Of a stretch of 6,370 nt of DNA, positions 1-6,328 are shown in pieces. Within the stretch, counting starts at the first letter, position 1. Each line of letters starts with the position of its first letter. The notes under the pieces are model-generated. The model searched no databases. It had not been told where the DNA came from and was given only the letters and a program-made list of their open reading frames with translations. The stretch spans positions 1 to 6,370 of the forward strand of contig DPSB01000496.1 in the NCBI GenBank assembly GCA_003537495.1, written 5' to 3'. A program made the position numbers and the translations under genes. Source of the stretch: Cytophagales bacterium. GTDB lineage: Bacteria > Bacteroidota > Bacteroidia > Cytophagales > Cyclobacteriaceae.

Positions 1-83
1 TAAACACTTTTTTTGAGTGATCGCAGGTAATTTGAAATCATCAAATCTCCAACGACTTTAGCGGTATATTTAGCAGTTGAATT

Positions 84-557
84 ATGAAAAAATACTTTTG
101 GCTGGTATTCTGTATTTCTCTGGGTCCTACCCTTTCACTGGCGCAACTCACGGGCAAAGTCATCGCTGTTGCCGATGGCGATACCTTTACGTTGTTGCAG
201 GACAATACACAAACACGTATCCGGTTACATGGAATTGATTGTCCGGAGAAGGGTCAGGATTTTTCAACTGTTGCGAAGGAATTTCTTTCCAGGTTAGTCT
301 TCTCCAAGTCTGTAACCGTTGACGTTAAAGACACGGATCGGTACGGCCGTACCATTGGGATTGTACATGTGCACGATAGCATCGTTGTAAATGAAGCCTT
401 ATTGAAGGCTGGACTTGCCTGGCACTACCGGTATTATGACAAAAACCCGAAGTGGGCTAAACTGGAAAAGGCTGCTCGTGAAGCGAAACGTAATATCTGG
501 TCACTTCCTGATCCTGTAGCCCCGTGGGATTTCCGGAAAGCGAAAGCAGGCAAATAA
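84..557 (+). CDS. Secreted staphylococcal-nuclease-like (SNase/thermonuclease) protein
   Basis: A 157-residue protein with one SNase (TNase) domain over about residues 22-150. Members of this family are Ca2+-dependent phosphodiesterases that cleave DNA and RNA. The active-site residues are all visible: D31-G-D33-T34, R47 in IRLHGIDCPE, D52 and E55 in the same motif, and R89 in DRYGRTIG. These correspond to Asp21, Arg35, Asp40, Glu43 and Arg87 of staphylococcal nuclease, so the enzyme should be active. The N terminus (MKKYFWLVFCISLGPTLSLA) is a Sec-type signal peptide with a likely signal peptidase I cut after A20 (S-L-A|Q). No lipobox is seen, so a periplasmic or secreted location is inferred. 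The start at 84 is chosen because it yields the full signal peptide. No clear Shine-Dalgarno precedes it, and TATATTTA at 65-72 is only an imperfect -7 element. It ends in TAA six bases before the convergent small gene. Nothing ties it to the mutasome operon. The family call is firm; the physiological role (nutrient scavenging, DNA turnover) is unknown. Confidence 0.92.
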   Translation: MKKYFWLVFCISLGPTLSLAQLTGKVIAVADGDTFTLLQDNTQTRIRLHGIDCPEKGQDFSTVAKEFLSRLVFSKSVTVDVKDTDRYGRTIGIVHVHDSIVVNEALLKAGLAWHYRYYDKNPKWAKLEKAAREAKRNIWSLPDPVAPWDFRKAKAGK

Positions 558-563
558 TTTTCT

Positions 564-752
564 TTACTTAATCCTGAGTAGGCGATTGATAAAATGTTTA
601 CGCTTTAAGGTAAGCTTAGACTCATCGAAGTAAACGATCTCACGAGACTCCAGAAGCTGAATGCGATAAGTCTTCACGTATTCATCCACCAATCCCAGAA
701 TCTTTCCCAGTTGACCGCTAACGAGCATAACTTCATCACCCTTATTGAACAT
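564..752 (-). CDS. Small basic protein, possible KOW/SH3-like beta-barrel, function unknown
   Basis: A 62-residue protein that I do not recognise as a named family. It opens with FNKGDEVMLVSGQLGKILGL, a pattern of Gly-Asp, a hydrophobic strand, S-G and G-K-I-hydrophobic that resembles the start of KOW or other small SH3-like barrels (GDxVxVxSGxxxGxxG). Further strand-like stretches follow (KTYRIQLLES, EIVYFDESKL), then a strongly basic tail from about residue 48 (KRKHFINRLLRIK) that could contact nucleic acid or ribosomes. There is no signal peptide or membrane segment, so it is probably cytoplasmic. The ATG at 750-752 is the natural start because the barrel motif begins there; the leader is A-rich without a Shine-Dalgarno. 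It lies downstream of dnaE2 on the same strand, separated by 98 bp, so read-through from the operon is possible but an own promoter is equally likely. Support for its being real: good fold-like pattern, no competing gene, and an end placed neatly against the convergent nuclease. The barrel call is a pattern judgement. Confidence 0.66.
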   Translation of the reverse strand: MFNKGDEVMLVSGQLGKILGLVDEYVKTYRIQLLESREIVYFDESKLTLKRKHFINRLLRIK

Positions 753-807
753 GGTTAATTTTCTTTTGTGCTTAATTGATCATGAATATGAAAATGTAAC
801 CATACCT

Positions 808-834
808 ATTACTAAACCTGATGCCCTTAGTAAT
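808..834. repeat. 8-bp perfect inverted repeat between dnaE2 and the small gene
   Basis: ATTACTAA at 808-815 and TTAGTAAT at 827-834 are perfect inverted arms around an 11-base loop. The arms contain TACTAA/TTAGTA, the core of the half-sites in the imuA operator-like array. They lie 17 bp beyond the dnaE2 stop and upstream of the small gene at 564-752. As a terminator the hairpin is poor: one G-C pair in eight and no U-run after it. A regulatory site for the small gene is possible: TACATTTT on the minus strand at 791-798, a one-mismatch -7 element, lies 9 bp downstream of the lower-coordinate arm (11 bp from the TTTAGTA core). Function is undecided between a weak transcript-end hairpin and an operator. 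Confidence 0.4.
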
Positions 835-850
835 TACCATGATAATCGGA

Positions 851-3800
851 TCAATGAAAATTCCGGCCTTTGGAAAACAATTCTATTTGTGTTATGCCCT
901 CACGCGAATCAACACGTTTAGATGAAGTTTCATCTGCGCGGGACCGTTTGGCTGACGCCTCCACTCCTAACCTTTTTAATAACCGTGAACCATCAACACA
1001 GCTATGCGTGATCACGTGAATAACTTCTCCTTGCCGCTGCAGTTTGCCTTCAATGAGTAAGAGGCGCGATTGAATAATTTCTTTCCGGTACTGATCAAAC
1101 AGTTGTGGGTAGACGACAATGTTGGCGCTGCCGGTCTCATCTTCGAGTGTGATAAAGCAAATCCCACTGGCAGTGCCAGGACGTTGCCGCACGAGGATGA
1201 GTCCGGCTACTTTTACGGGTGTAGCATCAGCCAGATTTTTTAATGCTGCGTTTGGTGTAACACCAAGCAGCGTGAGTGTGTCTCTTAAAAAACTAACCGG
1301 ATGTGCTTTCAGGGAAAGTGAGAGTGATTGATAATCTTGTAACACCTCCTCTGATAATTTCATTTCCGGTAATAGAACGGATGGTTCCTTTACATGTGAA
1401 AACAATGCCTGTTTTTGGTGATCCTTTACGGATGCATCCCATAACGCTTTCCGCCTGGTGAGTTGCAGGGATTGAAACGCGTCTGCATCAGAGAGTTTTT
1501 CCAGCAGTGTGCTGCTGATCCCGGCTTCGCGCAGTTCATGCATAGACTGAAAGCCCTTACCCCTTGTTTGCAAAAGGTGTTCTATATCCGTTGCCTTCAC
1601 TCCTGCTACCTGCCGGAAGCCAAGCCGGATAGCAAAATATTTTTCCTGTACTTCCAGTGTATTATCCCATTGAGAAAGATTCACATCTACGGGTTTTACT
1701 TCTACCCCATGCCGTTGTGCATCCTGTACAATTTGTGCGGGTTGATAAAATCCCATCGGTAAGCTGTTCAGTAATGCGCAGGCAAAGACATCCGGGTAAT
1801 AACACTTGAGCCAAGCGGATACATAGACGAGTAAGGCAAAGCTGGCAGCATGACTTTCCGGAAAACCATAACTTCCAAAACCTTCGAGTTGGCGGAATAC
1901 GCGCTGTGCATATTCTTTGGTATAACCATTCTTCATCATACCGCTGATAAGTTTATCTTCAAAGTGAGCAATCATGCCATTCACTTTGAATGTGGCCATG
2001 CTTCTGCGCAGTTGATCCGCTTCTGCCGGTGAGAAGCCTGCTGCCACGATGGCAATCTTCATGGCTTGTTCCTGAAAGAGTGGTACGCCCAGGGTGCGAC
2101 TCAGAATTTCCTTGAGTTCTTCAGAAGGATACGATACCGCTTCTTCGCCATTGCGTCTGCGCAGGTAGGGATGCACCATGTCTCCTTGTATGGGGCCGGG
2201 CCTGACGATGGCCACTTCGATGACCAGGTCATAAAAACATTTTGGTTTGAGGCGCGGCAACATGGACATCTGGGCGCGACTTTCAATCTGAAAGACCCCG
2301 ATGGTGTCTGCGTGGGTGACCATCTCATATACGGCCGGATCATCTTGCGGAATGTTGGCCAGCGTGAGCTCCCGCTGGTAATGCAGCTTCACCAGATCAA
2401 ATGCTTTGCGGATGCAGGTGAGCATTCCCAGGGCGAGGACATCTATTTTCATAAAGCCCAGTGCATCGATGTCATCTTTATTCCATTCTATGTTGGTGCG
2501 GTCTTCCATGCGGGCATGGAGGATGGGACATAAGTCTGAGAGTTTGCCATCGGTGATGACAAAACCACCGGTATGTTGTCCGAGTTGACGGGGGAAGCCG
2601 ATGAACTGCTGCGTGAGTTCCAATACTTTTTTTATGGTGGGGTCATCCGGATTGATCCCTTGACTGAGGATGCGGTTGCGATCAAAGCCTTCATCTTTAA
2701 AATCCCAGATGAGTGCGGAGAGGCGGGTGATGGTGTCTGCCGAGAGTCCCATGACTTTGCCCACATCGCGAATGGCACCTTTGTGATGCTGTTGGGTAAC
2801 GGTAGCCACAACAGCAGCACGATCACGACCGTATTTGGTGTAGATGTATTGCATAACTTCTTCCCTGCGTTCATGTTCAAAGTCCACATCGATGTCTGGT
2901 GGTTCGTTGCGGGCCGATGAGATAAAACGTTCGAAGAGCAAATCAAACTTAGATGGATCCACGGATGTAATGCCCAGGCAATAACATACGGTGGAGTTGG
3001 CTGCTGATCCGCGGCCCTGGCAGAGGATGTTGCGTTCCCGTGCAAAGCGAACGATGTCATAGACGGTAAGAAAGTAAGGCGCATAGTTCATCTCTGCGAT
3101 GAAGCTGAGTTCATAGTTAATGTTGGTAGTGATCTTATCTGGAATGTTGCTAAACATTTTCTGTGCACCTTGCCAGGTGAGTTGGGTGAGTTCTTCTTGT
3201 GGGGTACGATCATTGGAAGTAATTTCTTTGGGGTATTGATAAGAAAGTTGATCCAATGAAAACTGACACGCTGCTGTTATCCGTTGGGTGTTGGTGAGTG
3301 CCTGCGGATATTGGCGAAAGAGGCGGTGTACTTCTGCTACTGGTTTTAAATGACGTTCTGCATTGGGATGCAGCCGGAAGCCTGCGGTGTGAATGGTACA
3401 TTTCTCCCGCACGCAGGTGACGATGTCCTGTAGTTGTCTGCGCTCCACATTATGATACCAGACATCGCCTGTGGCTACGAGTGGAATGTTTAATTGTTTT
3501 GAAAGTGTGTTGAGCCGGTGCAGGCGTTTGGTGTCCAGTCCGGAGTATTGGCGCGTGGCCGACACATACAGGTTTGTTCCGAAAGCCTGGCGATAGGCAT
3601 AGAGGTCTTCAATAAAAGAGGCATCAAATTCAAATGCGGTGTTGAGTGCAGGTGGCACTGCGATGAGGATGCAACCTGAGAGTTGGTAAACATCTTCGCG
3701 ATGGAGATAACACAAACCTTTTTCGGCACGCAGGTTTCCGCGTGTGAGCAGGTTTGATAACGCTGCATAAGCCGGTTTATCAGTTGGTAAGGCAAGCAAG

Positions 3801-4033
3801 GCTGTGCCGGACTGAAGTTGCAGACTGCAGCCGGGAATAAATTTTAGGTTTGTTTTTTTTGCTGCTACATGGGCGCGTACTATCCCGGCAAAGGTGTTGT
3901 GGTCTGTGAGCGCGATGGCTTTATAGCCGAGTGTGGCTGCATGTGTGATGAGTTCTTCCGGATGTGATGCCCCGCGCAGGAAGCTGAAGTTGGATGTGAC
4001 GTGTAGTTCACTGTAGTCAAGCGAAGAATCCAT
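851..4033 (-). CDS. dnaE2: Error-prone DNA polymerase DnaE2 (ImuC), C-family polymerase III alpha-like
   Basis: A 1060-residue translesion polymerase, full length for DnaE2 (usually about 1030-1090). In mutasomes it inserts nucleotides opposite damaged bases and is a main source of damage-induced mutation. Domains in order: PHP domain (about 5-275, opening ELHVTSNFSFLRGASHPEEL); polymerase palm with GRGSAANS (340-347), the catalytic pair in PPDIDVDF (D380, D382) and the third aspartate in GFMKIDVLALGML (D531); fingers with VAIVRPGPIQGDMVHPYL (607-623); SYGFPESHAASFALLVYVSA (721-740); a helix-hairpin-helix-like region (about 800-860); and an OB fold (about 938-1010, VAGLILVRQRPGTASG). The tail ends KGRNFH, a DnaE2 hallmark (S/G-R-[DN]-F-H). 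The overlap of its first 17 bases with the end of imuB and the MDSSLDYSELHV start make the ATG at 4031-4033 the best choice; no Shine-Dalgarno is evident. The PHP metal ligands are partly lost (H-x-T, W in place of His in GDVWYH), so proofreading is not expected. The last residues include QIELF (1049-1053), a possible sliding-clamp motif. The DnaE1 alternative is rejected by tail, length and context. Confidence 0.97.
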   Translation of the reverse strand: MDSSLDYSELHVTSNFSFLRGASHPEELITHAATLGYKAIALTDHNTFAGIVRAHVAAKKTNLKFIPGCSLQLQSGTALLALPTDKPAYAALSNLLTRGNLRAEKGLCYLHREDVYQLSGCILIAVPPALNTAFEFDASFIEDLYAYRQAFGTNLYVSATRQYSGLDTKRLHRLNTLSKQLNIPLVATGDVWYHNVERRQLQDIVTCVREKCTIHTAGFRLHPNAERHLKPVAEVHRLFRQYPQALTNTQRITAACQFSLDQLSYQYPKEITSNDRTPQEELTQLTWQGAQKMFSNIPDKITTNINYELSFIAEMNYAPYFLTVYDIVRFARERNILCQGRGSAANSTVCYCLGITSVDPSKFDLLFERFISSARNEPPDIDVDFEHERREEVMQYIYTKYGRDRAAVVATVTQQHHKGAIRDVGKVMGLSADTITRLSALIWDFKDEGFDRNRILSQGINPDDPTIKKVLELTQQFIGFPRQLGQHTGGFVITDGKLSDLCPILHARMEDRTNIEWNKDDIDALGFMKIDVLALGMLTCIRKAFDLVKLHYQRELTLANIPQDDPAVYEMVTHADTIGVFQIESRAQMSMLPRLKPKCFYDLVIEVAIVRPGPIQGDMVHPYLRRRNGEEAVSYPSEELKEILSRTLGVPLFQEQAMKIAIVAAGFSPAEADQLRRSMATFKVNGMIAHFEDKLISGMMKNGYTKEYAQRVFRQLEGFGSYGFPESHAASFALLVYVSAWLKCYYPDVFACALLNSLPMGFYQPAQIVQDAQRHGVEVKPVDVNLSQWDNTLEVQEKYFAIRLGFRQVAGVKATDIEHLLQTRGKGFQSMHELREAGISSTLLEKLSDADAFQSLQLTRRKALWDASVKDHQKQALFSHVKEPSVLLPEMKLSEEVLQDYQSLSLSLKAHPVSFLRDTLTLLGVTPNAALKNLADATPVKVAGLILVRQRPGTASGICFITLEDETGSANIVVYPQLFDQYRKEIIQSRLLLIEGKLQRQGEVIHVITHSCVDGSRLLKRLGVEASAKRSRADETSSKRVDSREGITQIELFSKGRNFH

Positions 4034-5495
4034 GCAAAAACCATTGAGCTTTTTTCTCCTGATAGTGTCCTAAGCGAAAGAGCCAGTAGCGTTTGCCGCT
4101 TTCATCTTCCACTCTATAATAATCGCGGTGTAATCCGGGGGTGATCCACCACTCCTGTTCGATACGTTCCGGGCCATCTGCTTTTATGATATGATGCAGT
4201 TGGCCTTTGTAGCGAAAGAGCATGGGTGGATAATCCGGTATTGGTGCTGTAACATCAATTGGATCCGGTGCGGCTAATAATTGTACCGGCCGAAGATGCG
4301 CGGCTGGCCATGGAGTAGTTTGTGTGTGTAAGGATTTTGTCTGTGCGATTGAACGTTCCGGCCAATGATGTTGTGCCGGTTCATACCGGTGGATGACATC
4401 ACCGGCTTTGTTGGTGAGGCGGTCAATGAGTTCAGCCAAGGCAGCATGATGTTGTTGTGCATCCCAGATGACTTCCTGTTGTGGACTACAGGCTTCAACG
4501 CCTGTTGCTTCCAGTATAAACAGATCAATGCCCCATGCCGGATCAATAGTGGTGAGTTTAGGTTCAAACAATTTGAACAGGTGTGACACATGATGGGTAG
4601 CCTGATGGGTACCAATTTTTAATTGTTCTACTTTGCCATCGATGCGATGAGCAGTAAACGTGCACGTGCGCAGCCCTTTACTTTCTTTTTGCAGGCGCAG
4701 ACAAAGCTCTTCGAGCAATTGCTGCAAGGCGATGGCTATTGCTGTAGGTGTCTTAACGGGTTCCAGACATGGCAGCCGGTGTTGATAGGGTTCTGGTGCG
4801 ATGACGGGTGTGAGTGATTCTATTACATGGCCGAGGGCCTGATCCAGGCGCTGGAGTATTTCCGTTCCAAAGCGTTTGCGCAAAGCTGTTCTGGGAATGT
4901 GAAAGATCTGGCCGATACATTGCAGCCCGAGTTTATGCAGTTGAATGTTTGTTTCAGGATCAAGACGCAATGCTGCCGGTGGCAGGTGTAGCAGATGATC
5001 CAGGTGTTTCCCTGCGGGTACAATGCCGCCACCATGCCGTGCGAGTCCCCAGGCATGACCGATGGTATCAGCCATAGCTGCGTGCAATGTGTAACCGCGT
5101 TGCCGGAGTTTATGAATGAGGTTGAATACATATTTTTCTTCACCACCCCACAGGTGTGTGCAGCCGGTGGCGTCTATCAACAAACCATTTGGTAAGTCCA
5201 CGGCTACGGTAGGTGAAAAGCGAATGCACCAGGTGGCCAGACGTGTGAGCAGTTTAGTTGGAAGATCCTCTGCATCATCTTTTACATGCAGGTTGGTGAC
5301 GATGGCCCGCGCATCTGCCAGTGGCATGCCCACCTGAATACCGGATGCTTGTGCCATAGCATTGCAGGCCGATACGACCATACGATTGTGTTGCAGCGAG
5401 CGCAATACAAAAGGAAGTTGATGCAGGTGTGGTTCACGCAAGGCATGCCAGTCTGTGCGCAGGTGTGGAAACCAGATGGAGACGTAACGACTCAT
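4017..5495 (-). CDS. imuB: ImuB, catalytically inactive Y-family polymerase-like mutasome adaptor
   Basis: A 492-residue protein of the ImuB family, which bridges DnaE2, ImuA and the beta sliding clamp at stalled forks. The N-terminal two thirds follow a Y-family (DinB/UmuC) fold, but catalytic acids are missing. The first motif is YVSIWFPHLRTDW where active enzymes have a D-x-D block, and LLIDATGCTHLWGG (105-118) has D108-A109 where active enzymes carry Asp-Glu. A helix-hairpin-helix segment follows (about 177-222, ending PRTALRKRFG), then the little-finger-like region with HLFKLFEPKLTTIDPAWGID (305-324). The ImuB-specific C-terminal domain has LRPVQLLAAPDPIDV, ADGPERIEQEWW (439-450), RDYYRVEDESGKRYWLFR (457-474) and ends WFLHGFFA. 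Residues 340-344 (QEVIW) sit where clamp motifs lie in other ImuB proteins and resemble the mycobacterial QLPLW, though more weakly. ATG directly follows the imuA stop with no spacer. AGGTGA at 5507-5512 (-), 11 bases ahead of the start, is a possible but distant ribosome-binding site. It overlaps dnaE2 by 17 bp, suggesting translational coupling. Confidence 0.96.
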   Translation of the reverse strand: MSRYVSIWFPHLRTDWHALREPHLHQLPFVLRSLQHNRMVVSACNAMAQASGIQVGMPLADARAIVTNLHVKDDAEDLPTKLLTRLATWCIRFSPTVAVDLPNGLLIDATGCTHLWGGEEKYVFNLIHKLRQRGYTLHAAMADTIGHAWGLARHGGGIVPAGKHLDHLLHLPPAALRLDPETNIQLHKLGLQCIGQIFHIPRTALRKRFGTEILQRLDQALGHVIESLTPVIAPEPYQHRLPCLEPVKTPTAIAIALQQLLEELCLRLQKESKGLRTCTFTAHRIDGKVEQLKIGTHQATHHVSHLFKLFEPKLTTIDPAWGIDLFILEATGVEACSPQQEVIWDAQQHHAALAELIDRLTNKAGDVIHRYEPAQHHWPERSIAQTKSLHTQTTPWPAAHLRPVQLLAAPDPIDVTAPIPDYPPMLFRYKGQLHHIIKADGPERIEQEWWITPGLHRDYYRVEDESGKRYWLFRLGHYQEKKAQWFLHGFFA

Positions 5496-6224
5496 TTAGC
5501 TTGCGATCACCTGTTGCTGGATAAATTCCGGTTGTAAGCTGGCATCTATGAATTGCTGTTGTGACCATTGCAATTCCCACGTGTTAGGGCTACCGTTGCG
5601 CATGCGCAGGAGTTCTACTTTCCATTTCGGAAAACCGATACCGGGCAGGACTCCGGATTCATCCTGAATGGTGATGCTGTTCATGGCTTCCACGTTCCAC
5701 CGGGTGACACATGCTGTTGGTTCTTTATTGACTAAACCGGTGCGCAAAAAGAAACCCGAAAGTTGTGTACGCTCTGCTGCGAGTTGAAATCTTCTGGAGG
5801 TCAGAAAATTCAGCGCTTTCATTTCTCCGACTACTGCTGTGATGCCTGTGCACTTGAGTGCTTCTTCTATGGCCCAGGGAATCTGGCGTTCTGATTTGAG
5901 GTCTGCGAAGATGATGCGGCCGGGATCAAGGCCGAAGGCTTGTAGTGCGGGTGGAAATACTTTTCGGTTTGCACTTACCCAAAGGATGCACCCGGATTTG
6001 TGGGTGATGGAAAGCAGTCCGGATATAAACCCGAGTGTGGCGGAGAGTGATTCTGGTTGGCTTGCAAAAAATTCATGGAGGGCGCCTTTTGGGAAGCCGT
6101 TGGGAAAAGTTTCCTGCAGCGGGCCGAGGTCTGCGTGGTTTGCCCAGCTCTGGGGGCGGAAGCCTTCAAGCCGCATGATGTCTGCGCGGAGGGCGTCTCT
6201 TAATAAAGTGTGTGGTGTATTCAT
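5496..6224 (-). CDS. imuA: ImuA, RecA-like mutasome accessory protein
   Basis: A 242-residue first gene of the operon. ImuA proteins are RecA-related, lie ahead of imuB and dnaE2, and in studied systems bind ImuB and are needed for damage-induced mutagenesis; the biochemical role is less settled than for the other two. Family features seen: the N-terminal helix (LLRDALRADIMRLEGF), the segment ETFPNGFPKGALHEFFAS (38-55), which matches the usual FPxGLPxGALHE signature, GCILWVSANRKVFPPALQAFGLDPGRIIFAD (78-108), with a Walker-B-like strand at IIFAD, and IPWAIEEALKC-GITAVVGEM (115-135). The canonical Walker A loop (GxxxxGK[ST]) is not visible: after HEFFA comes SQPESLSATLGFISGLL, so ATP binding cannot be assumed. 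The C-terminal part (about 185-242) is the ImuA tail with little motif content. The start at 6222-6224 gives the expected family N terminus and lies about 20 bases below a good -7 promoter box. TAA abuts the imuB ATG. The call is supported by both the sequence signature and the gene order. Confidence 0.93.
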   Translation of the reverse strand: MNTPHTLLRDALRADIMRLEGFRPQSWANHADLGPLQETFPNGFPKGALHEFFASQPESLSATLGFISGLLSITHKSGCILWVSANRKVFPPALQAFGLDPGRIIFADLKSERQIPWAIEEALKCTGITAVVGEMKALNFLTSRRFQLAAERTQLSGFFLRTGLVNKEPTACVTRWNVEAMNSITIQDESGVLPGIGFPKWKVELLRMRNGSPNTWELQWSQQQFIDASLQPEFIQQQVIAS

Positions 6225-6244
6225 AAATCTGATTCGTATGAGAC

Positions 6245-6252
6245 CAAATATA
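6245..6252 (-). promoter_or_regulatory. Bacteroidetes-type -7 promoter element for the imuA-imuB-dnaE2 operon
   Basis: On the minus strand this reads TATATTTG, an exact match to the Bacteroidetes primary-sigma -7 consensus TAnnTTTG. Transcription would start a few bases downstream, around 6237-6241, leaving a leader of roughly 13-17 bases before the imuA ATG, a reasonable length. No TTG or TTTG is present at the expected -33 position (about 6270-6276 reads GTATTTT on the minus strand), so the promoter may be intrinsically weak. That region is instead filled by the operator-like half-sites. The element is seen directly; its use as a promoter is inference. Confidence 0.58.
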
Positions 6253-6254
6253 AA

Positions 6255-6281
6255 TACTAAATATTTTAGTAAAATACTAAA
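6255..6281. promoter_or_regulatory. Three-half-site operator-like array upstream of imuA
   Basis: Three perfect 7-bp half-sites in alternating orientation: TACTAAA at 6255-6261, TTTAGTA at 6265-6271, TACTAAA at 6275-6281, each separated by 3 bases, so starts are exactly 10 bp apart (one helical turn). Adjacent pairs form two overlapping perfect dyads, 6255-6271 and 6265-6281, sharing the middle arm. The outer copies extend to an 11-bp direct repeat AAATACTAAAT (6252-6262 and 6272-6282). The array starts 2 bp upstream of the -7 box and fills the spacer and -33 region, where a bound repressor would block RNA polymerase. Known mutasome operons are LexA-repressed, so a damage-response repressor site is the favoured reading. 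The identity of the protein is unknown, and no regulator gene is in the window. Confidence 0.62.
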
Positions 6282-6328
6282 TTCTATATTTTTCCAGGGG
6301 TAACTGGAAAGGAGTTGAGGGTAAGGGG

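Noticed and set aside
558..563. Shared bidirectional terminator between the convergent nuclease and small gene
   Set aside because: Only six bases separate the stops and no hairpin is visible around them.
808..834. Rho-independent terminator for dnaE2
   Set aside because: The stem has only one G-C pair in eight and an 11-base loop, and no U-run follows; listed instead as an inverted repeat.
2066..2533. 155-codon plus-strand open frame inside dnaE2
   Set aside because: Antisense to highly conserved polymerase palm and fingers sequence; the translated product shows no family features.
2632..3084. 150-codon minus-strand open frame inside dnaE2 in another frame
   Set aside because: It is an out-of-frame reading of the palm region, where the catalytic motifs are encoded in the main frame.
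4017..4033. Possible frameshift or fusion where imuB and dnaE2 overlap
   Set aside because: Both proteins have complete, family-typical ends (WFLHGFFA) and starts (MDSSLDYSELHV), so this is an ordinary coupled overlap.
4017..5495. Active Y-family polymerase (DinB/UmuC)
   Set aside because: The catalytic acidic residues of the Y-family motifs are substituted and the C-terminal signature is ImuB-specific.
6265..6281. Exact Xanthomonadaceae-type LexA box
   Set aside because: The TTAGTA half-site is similar, but the spacing between half-sites differs from the site as I recall it and the lineage is different.
5839..6303. 154-codon plus-strand open frame opposite imuA that extends into the upstream region
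   Set aside because: It is mostly antisense to the well-supported imuA, has no recognisable domain and would cover the promoter and operator.
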